A DNA stretch of 64,000 nucleotides, taken from Epiperipatus broadwayi. Taxonomy: Eukaryota > Onychophora > Udeonychophora > Euonychophora > Peripatidae. The position numbers and the translations under genes were made by a program. The stretch's first letter is position 1; each line of letters opens with the position of its first letter. The stretch spans positions 433,529 to 497,528 of the forward strand of contig JAQFVV010006509.1 of NCBI GenBank assembly GCA_028023455.1, given 5' to 3'. This document shows, piece by piece, positions 25,334-36,928 of this stretch. The notes under the pieces were generated by a model. The model saw only the letters and a list, made by a program, of their open reading frames with translations, made no database searches and had not been told where the DNA came from.

Positions 25334-25377
25334 ATGTTTAATGCCTTCATGTTTGTCATACTCTTGTGCACTCTCTG
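25334..25377 (+). CDS. Possible first coding exon with a signal-peptide-like start
   Basis: ATG at 25334 in a good context (CCAAAATGT, A at -3) opens MFNAFMFVILLCTL, a short hydrophobic stretch like the start of a secretory signal peptide. It is followed at 25378 by GTAAAT, a plausible splice donor, and without splicing a stop follows one codon later. The exon would end after two bases of codon 15 (phase 2). The surrounding 24.0-25.4 kb is the most CpG-rich part of its neighbourhood, as 5' gene ends often are. No second exon could be identified, so this is a suggestion and could be chance. Confidence 0.25.
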
Positions 25378-27077
25378 GTAAATACGCGTATGTTACTATA
25401 AGCCACTTTTGTATTCATGGATAGATGTCTTCACTCTATTGCCCAAATTTTACTAAAATTAATAAATTGTTTAAACTTAATTTGGCTGACGTTTGTCTTT
25501 GTGCTTTGATTTCTCAGCTGTCTAAACAATGTTTAAGATATCTTGTTTCTCCCTGAGTTTAGTTTGGTGCATTTAGATTCGCATATCCTGTCCACCCTTA
25601 AAATAAATGTCTAGTTCCTATTTTCAGACTAATGGCGCTCCCATGGTCAGTATATGCCAATCTCAAATATCTTTCTCCCGTTACAATATATATATTGTAA
25701 CCATATATTTTAGTATAAAATATAATAATTGATGTAACTGGTATAAAAATTTCTCTTTCTTCTTTTTTTGATTTGATTGGCTTGATTTGCACTTTGAACA
25801 GATTACTCTCTTATATTCAAAATAATTTATTAGAGAGAATGGGTAATATTTTGCCTTACTTGTTGTCTATATTATTTTAATAAATTTAAATTGCTTCTTT
25901 CCATATACTAATTCATATCAAAATGTTTAACTTTTTAAAAATTTTGACAACACATTAAATTTGGTAAAATATTATTAAAAATAATAATAATATTTTATTT
26001 GTTTAAAATGGTCTTAAAAATTATTTCCATTGAATTAAAAAAAACCATTTGTTCAACTAAATTTAATTATTAAAAATAAATACAGTAATTACGTATGCGT
26101 TTCAAAAAAAAAAAGAAAGGAGCGCGAATTTAAAAGAAGATTGTCTGATAGTGTTGCTTTTGGAGGGAGAAAGAAAAGAAAATGGTAAAAGGCAAATGGT
26201 GTAAATATGATAAGCTTATTTTAAAATAGTTAACAAGTAAACGGATTACCACAAAGTTTTCTATAAACGTAAAAATAACATAGTGGTATTTAATAATAAG
26301 ATGAATTGCTAAATTTAAAAGTCTGTTCAAGTCGGCTAGCCAGGTGGATCAAATCGCTAATAATAATTTTCCAATATTACATTTGAAATATGTTGGAGCT
26401 TTTCAGTTTAAAAGCAGAATTAATTGTAAGATTTTGGTATGTTTTAAAATATTTATTATTCTACAATTTGGAAAAATTAAATAAGTATTTTAATTACAGA
26501 AGTTTTATAAATATGAAAATTTGCTTTTTAAAAAAGAAGTTTAAATTAAAGTAAAATGTTAAAGTTATTAACATAGTTTAATATTTCCGTTTATAATTTT
26601 AATAAAAAATATAGTATTGATTGATATTTAACTTTACAATGCCAGTAATATATTTGCTAGTTAATTTGTTTACCATTTGGATAATAAAAACAGTCTTCAA
26701 ATAATTAATCAAAGCTATTTTCTAATTTTATCGTCAGTTTGGAATGATTAAATTAATTGCTATAATTAGTATTCCTAGATTTAAGCGTGGATAAATAAAT
26801 ATTAGCATGGATGTGATAAACTTGGAATAGTTTTAATAGAGAAATGTAGAAATTAATAACTTATGAAAAAACATTTTCATTTAAACTCTGCATGTCATGT
26901 TTTGGAATTGTTTCATGTTTATGGAGCCACGTAAAATCGTTAATCTAATAGTGCTTATAATAACTAATACAAATGGATAAAATTACATGTATGGAATTCA
27001 ACTATAATTGTAGCTATTACTTCGTATATTTATTGTTCGACACATCGTACATGGATTTCACGGATCATATTTGTAGT

Positions 27078-27198
27078 TATAAAATGCTATACAATTTAAT
27101 TTGTGATACACACACCTGCTAGAATTCATGTATTGAACTATAAAATGCTATACATTTAATTTATATCACACACACACCTGTTAGATTTTATGTATTTG
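27078..27198 (+). repeat. Short tandem duplication, about 63-bp unit
   Basis: ATAAAATGCTATACA followed by TTTAATTT, a CACACACACCTG patch and TTAGAT/CTAGAAT...ATGTATT occurs twice, starting near 27078 and 27141. Moderately diverged. Confidence 0.7.
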
Positions 27199-27637
27199 AT
27201 GAATAATGCATTACTTTAATTTTATCGTTATATGAACTTGCATGTGAAGTTCATAAGTTATATTTTATTAAGTTTAAATTAATAGGGGTTGAATAAAATA
27301 CTTATTCAAGAGAATAGCGCTTGTGAAAAAGCTTGAAAAGTACTAAATGAATTTATGAGATGTATCAATTTTTCATGAGGTATTTTGTGAGTCTTTCCAG
27401 ATTTCTATTCCTATACTAATATTACTTATATTATATTACATATGTTTTATTTTAAGCAAGATAAGTTAGTACATTAGTTGTCCTGATTAGTGTAACATTT
27501 TATTATGCAAGAACCCACATTTGCTAAAATGTTAGTGTTTTCTGAATGGTCAGAATAACTGAGGAGGATGATTTTGCACTTTAATGTGAAGTAAATAGTA
27601 ATGTTGTTTATAATGTTAAAAGGCATTAATCTGTGCC

Positions 27638-27712
27638 GGTGGTTAATCCGCAGATTACTTAATTGCCATTTTTTGTATTTTACACTCATTCCTGCACTGG
27701 TGGTTAATCCGC
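27638..27712 (+). repeat. Repeated GGTGGTTAATCCGC motif, 61 bp apart
   Basis: The 14-base sequence GGTGGTTAATCCGC occurs at 27638-27651 and again at 27699-27712, each preceded by CTG/TGC-rich sequence. It contains TAATCC, a homeodomain-type site, which is only suggestive. Confidence 0.7.
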
Positions 27713-29480
27713 GGAATTGTGTAATTATACTTATTACTTTATGATGGTGTATAAATCCACAAAGCGTTTAGTGTTATTTAATTCCTATGTGTAGATGAAT
27801 GCATCCACATGAATATGGTTTTACTTCATAGATTTGGGCAAAGTATTTTAGTTATTCTGCTAAATCATCTTCTTCCATTTGTAAGTATAATTTATAAGTT
27901 AGATCATTAAATTGTAGCAGGACATTCTATTCAAGTTACCTCATAATAATTAACTGTTGGTTGATTATTATTTACCTGAATGTAAGTTTAAATTTTCACT
28001 TTATTTAATGATTGCATTATAGCTAAATCCTACAGATATAATATTATTTATTATATTATTATAAGTTTACGGTATAGATTTATTGAATCTGGAAATGACA
28101 TTAGATGTTTCATGAGTTGATGTTGAATTTAGTATAATTTCCTCAATACATTCATTATATCAAATTGAAATATAAGGTATGATTAGGTTTTTAAAAACCG
28201 TACCTATGATATGTTATTGAAGAAAGTCGATGGAATTATAATTTATTTATTTTATTTGTTTATTTATGTCTTTAATTATAACATTAGAATTAATTACTTA
28301 TTATTCATAAATTTGTAAATAAACGTTGATGTATAATTAAACTTACTGTGCCGTTGCTATTTGTCATTCGTAAAATCAGAAATCATAAACCTTGGATAGA
28401 GCATACATTGAAGTACATACTATCGTCAACATGATATAAGAGTTTAGTGATATTTTGAGAAAACATTTGGATGCTTTTCGTCTTTGGTAGTTTATGATGT
28501 GTAAGGTACAATAAAATCCCATTTACCTTTTCCATCATTTTAGCTTTGCGTAGTTGATTCTAGTATACAATATAAATTGATTATTAAACCTGTAAACAGA
28601 TTTACCAGATAATGACATGATTGAATATATTTACTTAACGTTTTTAAATTGTCATTTGTCAGTATAATAAGAGTCTCAGTGATATAGTAAACTATAAAAA
28701 AAGAACCCAAGTATTTATGTTTATTTATTGCAAAGCTTTACCTGGTCTAGCATTTGTATTAAAAATCATATAGATGGTTTAAAATTTCATAATCTTATGT
28801 AGTTCCACAAATTATGCCATCTTGTACATGGTCGGCCATCGGGTCTCATACAATGAAAATCGCAAATTAAGGTTTGAAAGATGATAATATTACATACTTA
28901 TAATTTGTTTAATGTATTTTATCATACTACTATGATAGGTCTTCGCGGTACACCCTGGCTGCGATCAAATTAAATCATAAAAAGTTTATGTTATATCATT
29001 AGTTTGGTCTGTGGTAAGTTGCTCCAGATGTTGGTTGTGGTCTTTGGTGCATAATATAGATGGCATGATATGCTTTTGGTTACAGCTCTTAATAGCTGAC
29101 AATGTGCAGCAGGAATTGATCGGTGATCGAGGTTACAATTCTTAGCGTACTTATGTTTTGGTGATATTATGTAGTTGGGACAACAATCGTACGGTTACAA
29201 TATATATATAATCAGTCTTCAGTTTATTCATTCAAAATTTATTAATTTATTTGAATTAATGCATATTTTGTTAATAATATTTCAGGTATTCTTATGTCAT
29301 TGTCAAGAGTTTTCTAACTATAATATGGTAAATAAAAAACATTTTTAAAAGAAAAGTTATATATATATATATCCCATTCATAATATATGTACCTATATAG
29401 TATAAAATAATATTTAAATGTCATCAGAAATTTTACCAAAATCACTCTTTCCTTTATTTTGCTCTAATAACTTATAAATA

Positions 29481-29848
29481 CAATTTACCCAAGCCACTTT
29501 AAACACCTTTTAGCAAAATTCTTTATTGTATATATATAATTTATATTTATTTTCTATTTTGTATTTATATTGTAAATTTTATTTTATATTAACTGGTTTA
29601 TTTTATTTGGGTTTGATTATATTTATTTCTGTTTAATTATGTATTGTTATATATTTTATGTTGTTTTTAGTTTTTTATTGTTTGCATTTTTTATGATATT
29701 ATTTATATAGTTATGTATTTTATTTTATTTTGTTCATTATATCATAGCTCTGAAGAATACTGCAGGACAATTGAAATGTAAGGTGCATGTATATATGTAC
29801 AATAAAGGATTTTGCTAAAAAGTATTCAAAGTGGTTTGGATAAATAAT
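29481..29848 (+). mobile_element. Inverted-repeat element resembling a Penelope-like terminus
   Basis: Left arm 29481-29536 and right arm 29791-29848 are inverted copies (AGCCACTTTAAACACC against the complement of TATTCAAAGTGGTTTGG, and TAGCAAAATTCTTTATTGTA against TACAATAAAGGATTTTGCTA). Just before the right arm is CTGAAGA...GAAATG (29749-29778), a decayed form of the CTGANGA-stem-GAAA pattern of hammerhead motifs carried by Penelope-like elements. The middle is T-rich without coding capacity. Confidence 0.5.
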
Positions 29849-29859
29849 ATTTAAATGTG

Positions 29860-31528
29860 TTGAAAGTGAAGATTTCTCTTATTGTTGCAAACACTTTAAA
29901 AATGTCACAGAATCTCAAAGATAGTGAAACTCATTTTGTTTGATTAATAGTTAAATATATAGGTTTCTTCAAGATTTTTAACAGTTTGTGCAGAAGTTAT
30001 TTATATGTGCATATGCTTTTATGTATGTGGTAGGATTTTATCTATTGCGATTTGCATATTCATCTGCTAGATTTATAATTTGAACCTGACTAACAATTGA
30101 AATTTTTTTCCATTGTTTAAGAATTTTTCTTTTACACAGCCAACAGAAAAACAACTTATCTAGTCATAAATCACAAATCATCATATAGCACATAACTAAT
30201 TAAATGAGTATTGACTCTGCTTTTTACTTGCTTTCTTTAAGCATACTTGTCCAAAAAGGTTCTTTCCTGCAATTAACTATTTAGAGTTTACTTAAAAAAT
30301 AACTTTTATATATATGTACTTAAAACCATTTTGGGATGTCAACGTTCCTATTATAAAATCAACAAATTTGAAAATGTAAATATAACTAAGAGGAGAATAT
30401 TATTTTTAATCTACAAAATTAAAAGTGTAATACCATCAACATATGTCATTTAATAAAATATTGTTATTCTCTTTTAATCTGTTTTTGACGATAAATAATG
30501 CATTTTTATTATGAATAATGAGAATCCAATTTTACATATAATATTTGAAAAGTTTAATGCATAGTCAGAACTATGACATGTGGATATGCAGGTTGTGTGA
30601 GACACAAAGGCACATCATCACTGGATCACCAAGACACCAGAATAATTAATAAAATTTATATGTAAATAAAATTGTTTTTATTTAAATATAAGAGGAATAC
30701 TTCTTTATTTAAACATTATTTGTGACAATTACCCAGGATTTGAATTTCTAAACATGAGCTTAAAATATACTACATATATACTCTTAATATTGCACTAAAC
30801 GAAACAGTCTGATGCCATTTTGTCACAATATTTAATAAAACTTATATTTAAATGTTTATATCAATAATTTTTATTTAAGCATTTATTTAAAAATAAAACT
30901 TATTTTAAAAATATTGCCTCATAATTACAGTAATTCGCATATGATGAAATCATCTTCATCAATAATGTTTTACAAGGTTTAAATTTGTTGTTCACTTGGA
31001 AGTATTGGTAGAAAGTCTGCCTCTGAAATATCATGTCTGTGTTTAATGCTGGGTTGTGATATATTATTTTACATGTATTATCTTCATCTTTTTTGTTATT
31101 ATCTTATATCATATTATGTTTTTACATATTTTACTAAATAGTTTTTCCTCTTTTTAATAACAATATTATCTTTTAGATGTTGTATTGTCTTTTTACATGT
31201 TTTGCTAAGTAGTTTTTCCTTGGATGTGTTCTTTAGCTAAAAATTCATAAACGATCTGTAATCCACACTACCGTTCAAATCCAAAGAAAACAGGATGAGC
31301 AAAAACATAATTTTTAAAAAGATATTACTGCATGCCAAAGTATTTAATTTTTAGCAAATTTCAAACCTTTACATGATTGCACTATTAAAAAAGTTTTATC
31401 CAACATAATCTAAGATTCTAAAAATATATTGATTCTAAAAATATATTGATTAAATAATCTAAGTATGAAAATTTAAAATTTTTTTTTAAATAATTCCTGA
31501 CAAAATCCCTAGGACTTATTAATAAATA
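29860..31528. other. No gene seen; AT-rich
   Basis: Duplicated short strings (ATTCTAAAAATATATTGATT near 31420-31450; TTTTACATRTTTTRCTAARTAGTTTTTCC at about 31120 and 31192) indicate small tandem repeats. No coding signal. Confidence 0.55.
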
Positions 31529-32157
31529 TGATCACTAGATGGAGATTACCAATAGCTCTAATCAAGCTTTATTTTATAATTTCCAAAAAAGAAAGAATTC
31601 AAAATCTCTATCAGAAAGTTCCTATATCCAGACCAATTGGTTTCAAGCTTATGGGTCACCTCAGTGGAGCACTGGAATTCTAGAAACTAGATTTGAAAGA
31701 CTAACTGAAAAATCAGCAATTATAAAACACATTACTATCAATTTGAAAGCCTAAAAATTGTCAAACATGTAAATGTCTTCAAATCCAGTCCTACAAACCA
31801 GATAGCTATATGGGTCTGAATTCAGCTGTTTCACCATATAATAATAGCATCTTACTATATGGTAAAACTGAGCTGAATTTAGACCCATATAGCTATCTGT
31901 TTTGTAGGACTGGATTTGAAGATGTGTCTGAAAAATTTCAGGCTTTCAAATTGATATGTTTTATAAGTGCTGACTTTTGAGTTAATATTTTAGATCTAGT
32001 TTCTAGAGTCCCAGTAATCCACTGAGGTGAGCCACAAACTCGAAACCAATTGGTCTGGAGATAGGGACTTTCCAATAGAGATTTTGAATTCTTTCTCCTT
32101 TGGCACTTATAAAATAAAGTTTGATTAGAGCTATTGGTAAACTCCATCTAGTGATCA
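31529..32157. mobile_element. Foldback element with about 310-bp inverted arms
   Basis: Left arm 31529-31840 and right arm 31853-32157 are inverted copies around a loop of about 12 bp. Ends read TGATCACTAGATGGAG at the left and its complement CTCCATCTAGTGATCA at the right. Both arms keep an open frame reading outward to inward: 31539-31754 (+, 71 codons) and 32147-31938 (-, 69 codons), giving clearly related peptides (both with NSSNQ, RRKNSKSL or KRKNSKSL, QTNWF, GSPQW). No known domain. The inner part of the right arm is related to 36590-36740. No clear target-site duplication. Non-autonomous DNA transposon or inverted pair of one repeat are the alternatives. Confidence 0.85.
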
Positions 32158-32164
32158 TTAAATG

Positions 32165-32965
32165 TAAAGCAAGTTATGAAATTTATGACTTGTTTTATTA
32201 ATTATATATATATATTAGTGTAAATTTACTAATGAATGAAATTAAGTGAAATCATTTTTGTTAATGAAAAACATGAAATAAATTTTGTGTGAATTAAAAA
32301 TAATGAAAGGATTTGTAAAACAAAGAATGTTTTAACAGAAAGACGCAAATGGGATAAAAAATAATAAAAGGATTTTTAAAAGAAAAAATATTTTAACAAG
32401 AAGATGTAAATGAGATGCAAGAGTTTTATCAGTTATGCTATTTAAAAGTGACTTACTTTCTCTGATCCTAATAAAATATTAAGTTATGTGATCAATAAAC
32501 AATGTAAATATGAAAATTTTAAATATTGGATTATTAATATAATAAATTATACTTATTAATAGTTGACAATATCACAAAAAAATTAAAGAACATTGTAAAT
32601 ATTTTATCATTGAAGGAATATAAATTTGATAATAGAAAACATGAAAAAGTTTATGCATGAAAGATTTTCAATGGGTTTTTAAATAAACAAGTTTTAATGA
32701 ATTATTGATTAGCAAGTGGGAAGGATGGAACTCAAAAGTGAAGCCATCCCAAAAATTATATTGTAGATGTACATAATATTTGGTAAGTAACTTACATATA
32801 TTTTAATTACTTATATAATATCAGAGCTAGCTTGAGAAGGAGAGGGGAGTGGTGCAATGGTTTCATAAATATGTGTGGTGTTGGTCATTTTTTTTAATAT
32901 AATAAAAACACTAAGATTTTTTAAAAATGTTCTTATTTCTATTTCGAATTTACTAAATAAATGAT
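32165..32965. other. No gene seen
   Basis: AT-rich; two loosely similar stretches near 32290-32345 and 32355-32410 (AATAATRAAAGGATTT, then TTTTAACAGAAAGA/TTTTAACAAGAAGA) form a diverged tandem pair. Confidence 0.55.
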
Positions 32966-33126
32966 ATTTAAGTAACTAGAGGGATTTGAACTTAGAATTT
33001 TTTAGTTTATATTTGTTCTCTACTCCATCTCAAACAAACAATACACATGACTAAATATATCATATGTGTTGGTCAGTTGATAGAGATGGAGTAGAGAATG
33101 AATGTAGACTGAAAAATTATAAGTTT
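32966..33126. repeat. Inverted pair of half SINE-like copies
   Basis: Left arm about 32966-33048 and right arm 33059-33126 are inverted copies: TCTCTACTCCATCTC at the left pairs with GAGATGGAGTAGAGA at the right. The left copy, read on the minus strand, ends in AAGTTCAAATCCC, a B-box-like sequence as in the SINE-like copies at 2.17 and 41.83 kb. The right copy stops just before that point. Confidence 0.7.
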
Positions 33127-33200
33127 TGGTGGCCTAGCGGTTAGCATAGCTTCCTTCAAAGCAGCTGGTCCGGGTTTGCTTCCTAGTCAACGCTTTGTCA
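33127..33200 (+). mobile_element. tRNA-derived SINE, tRNA-Glu-like head
   Basis: TGGCCTAGCGGTTAGCAT at 33130-33147 is close to the D arm and A box of animal tRNA-Glu, and GGTCCGGGTTTGCTTCC at 33167-33183 is a B-box-like T arm. Between them is a hairpin, GCTTCCTTCAAAGC. The A-B spacing suits a tRNA. No acceptor stem could be paired. It follows directly on the inverted half-SINE pair. Confidence 0.65.
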
Positions 33201-33249
33201 TATATCTAATTATTTATGTGGAAGCATTCAGTACACTGAATGAATAGGT

Positions 33250-34640
33250 TAATTCAATAAATATTTTTGTTTTAAAAATATTATTTAATTATTGTTTCAA
33301 AAATTATTTTTTTAAAAAAAAACATCAATATATTTGATTTTAGTATGTGTTTTATTATTTGTGTTTATTTTTTAGAAATAAATGAATAAAACATTACCGA
33401 ACACATTAAATGACTAAAGTTATATTTTCAAGTTTTTCTTGCTAAAACACTGGAAAAAAACTGTTTTTTACTTTACAACTTACATTTCATAGAATGGAGG
33501 GAATGGCCTAAAATTTACCTTGAACAAGGACGCTTCATAGTCTCGTGCGCGACTTTTGCGTCGGATATGAAAATGAACACCGGACAATTATATATATTTA
33601 TTGCTATAAATAATGATTAGTCGTTACCTCTTCATAATTGGTAGAGATATCGATTTATTTTGTCCCTTCAATGACGTAATTTTATATTAAAAAAATTTCT
33701 TCTAAGATAACAACAAGTTTTATTTCTAGAAAATTTATTAGATGACTTTTTTTTTTTTAATTTGGCTAACAAAACAAAATTTAACGTCTTAAAAACTTTT
33801 GCAATATATAAAAATTAAATAATATATTACCAATTAAATATTTTTATTATTATTTACGTGATTATGTAGTTTATAACTAAATAGAAAAAAACATGATTAT
33901 ATATATACACGCACTCATTTGTCACCGCAATAAATGTTTTTTTTTTTTTTAAAGAAAAAAAAGCTCTCATATTGAGTCACATTTATTCTTCATTGAAAAT
34001 AAATGCCTTTTATATATATATACATTCTAGTTGATATATTTCAGAGTGAAAATATAATTTTCTTTTGTAGCAGTAAAATTTAATCATATTGCCAACTGAG
34101 AGAATGGGGGATACTCAGTTCCATTAAAATCAAGTTGAGATGTCTCCGCAATTTAATCAGAATTTTTTCTTTTTCATATTTATATACATATATTTTCTGT
34201 AAATAAAGTAGAAAAATGATGAAAACTCTTTTACTTTAAATTGGATTTTGAAAAGAAGAAAGTCTCACAAATTACAATTTTCTGTTTACCATAAAGATAT
34301 TAAAATTGTGATTTTTTTTTTTTTTTGATTTTTTTAAAATTCTGAAGCTTAGATTTGAAAAAAAAATCAACTAATTTGTATAAAATAATTTTTTAAAAGC
34401 AAATAAATCCATTAGAATCAAAATTGTTTTTCTTCATTTTGATTTAAATTTCTTAAAAGTGTTATTTAAGAAATTTAACTATAATTTAATAATAGCTTCT
34501 TTTTTTAATTCTGCCATACGATAAAATATTGTAAACAAGGTATAATAACTTTATCTTTAAATATATTTAAAGATAATAAAACTTGGAAAAAATAAGATAT
34601 ATCTTTTTTTAAGATTTAGATGTCTTAGAATGCAATTCTA
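33250..34640. other. No gene; contains a small CpG cluster
   Basis: Around 33529-33583 six or seven CpG fall within about 55 bp (GACGC, TCGTGCGCGAC, TTGCGTCGG, ACCGG), exceptional for this window. The rest is AT-rich with poly-A/T runs. No frame is open across the cluster. Confidence 0.55.
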
Positions 34641-34642
34641 AC

Positions 34643-34876
34643 TCAAATAAAGAACTCATTGTATGTACTAGACATAGGCCACTTGAAACCCTGCGCGGTA
34701 TGTTGTTTTTCCATGCAATCCGTTATAACTTGGTACGACACTTTTACTTTATAATTGTTCAAACCATGAACGAAATGAATCCTTAGATTCCCAACTCTAT
34801 CTTCTCTTCTTTTGCTTTTTGAATAGAGTGAGTATAACCTGTGCTTCAGAGATAAACATTCATTGATCTCTTGCAA
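34643..34876 (-). CDS. Unrecognised open frame with protein-like composition
   Basis: 77 codons on the minus strand. It is basic in the middle (SKSKRREDRVG) and has a less biased amino-acid mix than neighbouring chance frames. It also holds several CpG, including CTGCGCGG. I recognise no domain. Neither a clear splice acceptor upstream nor a donor downstream was found. It might be a fragment of a transposon protein or chance. Confidence 0.2.
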   Translation of the reverse strand: MQEINECLSLKHRLYSLYSKSKRREDRVGNLRIHFVHGLNNYKVKVSYQVITDCMEKQHTAQGFKWPMSSTYNEFFI

Positions 34877-35641
34877 AAAATTAAAGTGATTTTAGAATAA
34901 ATACATTTTTCAAAAAATGAAATGACACATCTGTTAATCTAAAAACGCAGTGTATTTACTAAAGTATATTTTTGAATCTATTACTGTCTAATAAAAAAAA
35001 AGTAATATTTATTTTTGTCTAATCACATAAGCATATGCATGCGCACACCTATTTGAAGATTATAAAATAAGTTTTTTAAACGCAAAAGATTATCACAATA
35101 TTGATGAAGTGTACAGAGCTTTGTAATCATTGAAGTTACAATTTTAAACTATTTGACTGTATAATTACTATAATAACATCTATAACAGCATTGTTACAAC
35201 TTTTCAAAACTTTCTCCAATAGAATACTGAGCTTTATTATATTGTCTATTTTTCAGGAATGTCAGCACTTTATTTGTATTATCAGAAGAGATATATCATT
35301 ATTTCTGTGAAAATCGGTATTTTTATTCATAATTAATAATTAGTTGCAGTTCTTTGGGGTATCATGTCATGTAATGGGTAAATGTTCCTTATGTAAGTAA
35401 GATAGTTCTAAACTTTACAATGTATTTTGGTTGATCATTTTATTTATGAAGCACAATGCAAATCTTGATCTAAATATTATAGGTAGACATTCTAGATGAA
35501 AGTTCATTTTCATATAAAAGTAACTAACCTCATTAATATTCTTGTAGTTAAATGCCTTCCTAATATAGGATTTTTCTATCAGATAATTTTATCATATCCA
35601 ACTCAAATAAAGATCCACTTAAAAATTTTAAACACAAAATT

Positions 35642-36233
35642 GATAGATATAACACAGATAGAAATATAGCTACTTTACAAAAGGAATAGTTTATTGAATT
35701 ATCTACTAATTATGAATATAACCCTAAGAGTATTGAACATATATTTTTTAATTATAAATCACCTAATTCAAATAATAATAATTGTATTATAAAAAAATAA
35801 TAAAAGATCTAAGAATTAAAAAAGTAGATAAAACTTTTATTCTTCCCTAAAATTTATTACACATGACTAAAAAATTATATAGATAAAAGAATTAACATAG
35901 AATGGTCAAATAGTAAAAATCTTGACAAATTAATAGGTAATTATAAAATAAGAGATGACATGAAATATATATAAAAATATTTATGAAAGTTGCTGCATGG
36001 TTTATTATGGACATACAGAAAAACAATTAGATGAAAGAACAAAAGAACATAATAATGTTATTAATAGAAGAAATAATAGATCTGCCTTATATATTCATTA
36101 TTTAAAATATGGACATAAAATAGATTGTATCAAAAATATAAGTCATTTAAATTATATTACAGAAACTAATAGAATAAAGATATATGCAAACAATTACATT
36201 AATTATAACAAAAATAATTATATGGACATATAG
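35642..36233 (+). pseudogene. Second Penelope-like GIY-YIG endonuclease relic
   Basis: From 35997 an open frame of 78 codons, extendable upstream to about 35976, reads NIYESCCMVYYGHTEKQL, then RTKEHN, SALYIHYLKYGHK. These are the GIY tyrosine, the Cys pair, YYG, Arg and EH, and H...GH positions of a Penelope-type GIY-YIG domain. Upstream in broken frames (35642-35975) are SNSKNLDKLIGNYKIRDD-like words, which fit the linker between RT and endonuclease. Stops and frameshifts are frequent, and the late catalytic Glu/Asn region is poorly kept (residues 60-75 are Asn/Tyr/Ile-rich). It differs in sequence from the copy at 3.3 kb, so these are two families or very old copies. Confidence 0.72.
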
Positions 36234-36373
36234 AAAACATCAATTAATTTGACTAACAATTAGCTGATGATAAATGATTGAAAAGTTATGGAATATACAT
36301 TTACACAGGTTTTTTTGTATGTCTTAAAAATATTGTATGGCTTTAATATGTTTTTGTTAATTTATATATATAT

Positions 36374-36928
36374 GTCCACAGATGGCATTCTACCAAAAAC
36401 ACCGATCAAGTGTATGTTTTGTTTACATAAACGTCAGAGTAGTATTCACTATCCCTAACGCCATCTGTGGACATAAATACAAGCGTTAGCAGGTTTTTTA
36501 ACTTGCATTTTTGTTTTTCATAAATGTACCTTTGAGGTCTTTCTTGCAATGATATAGATTGCAGAGGCTTCTACTATGTGGTGATGCTGAACTGAGATCA
36601 GACCCATATAGCTATCTGGTTTGCTATGCTGAGTTTGAAGACATTATATGTCTAAAAAATTCACGCTTGCAAGCTGAATAGAAATTGTTTCATAAACGCT
36701 CAGAGTTCGTGTTTAGATCTAGTTTCTTTATTCCTGTCTTTCACTGATGATAGCAAATAGCTTGAAATCATGATCTGAAAGTGGAATTATAGTTAGGGAT
36801 AGTGAATACTACTCTGACGTTTATGTAAAACAAAACATACGCTTGATCGGTGTTTTTGGTAGAACGCCATCTGTGGACATAAATACAAGCGTTAGCAAGT
36901 TTTTTAACTTGCATTTTTGTTTTTCATA
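36374..36928. mobile_element. Foldback element with about 88-bp inverted repeats and internal flank duplication
   Basis: Left TIR from TGTCCACAGATGGC (36374) to about 36460; right TIR from about 36794 to GCCATCTGTGGACA (36867-36880). The arms differ at only a few positions. A further 60 bp (GCCATCTGTGGACATAAATA, then CAAGCGTTAGCA to TTTGTTTTTCAT) occurs as a direct repeat immediately after the left TIR (36457-36521) and at the right end (36867-36928). The interior (about 36590-36740) is related to the inner right arm of the 31.5-kb foldback, sharing AGACCCATATAGCTATCTG and TAGATCTAGTTTCT. No transposase. Confidence 0.82.

Larger units (their letters stand above)
25380..29475. other. No gene seen; possible intron or intergenic DNA
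   Basis: AT-rich but with more scattered CpG than most of the window (for example near 28830, 28942 and 29115-29190). Frames 25598-25792, 26130-26330 and 27474-27689 look like chance. It contains the palindrome GTTACAATATATATATTGTAAC (25680-25701) and two short tandem duplications listed separately. Confidence 0.5.

Noticed and set aside
33127-33200. A functional tRNA-Glu gene
   Set aside because: The D arm is convincing but the acceptor stem and T stem do not pair properly.
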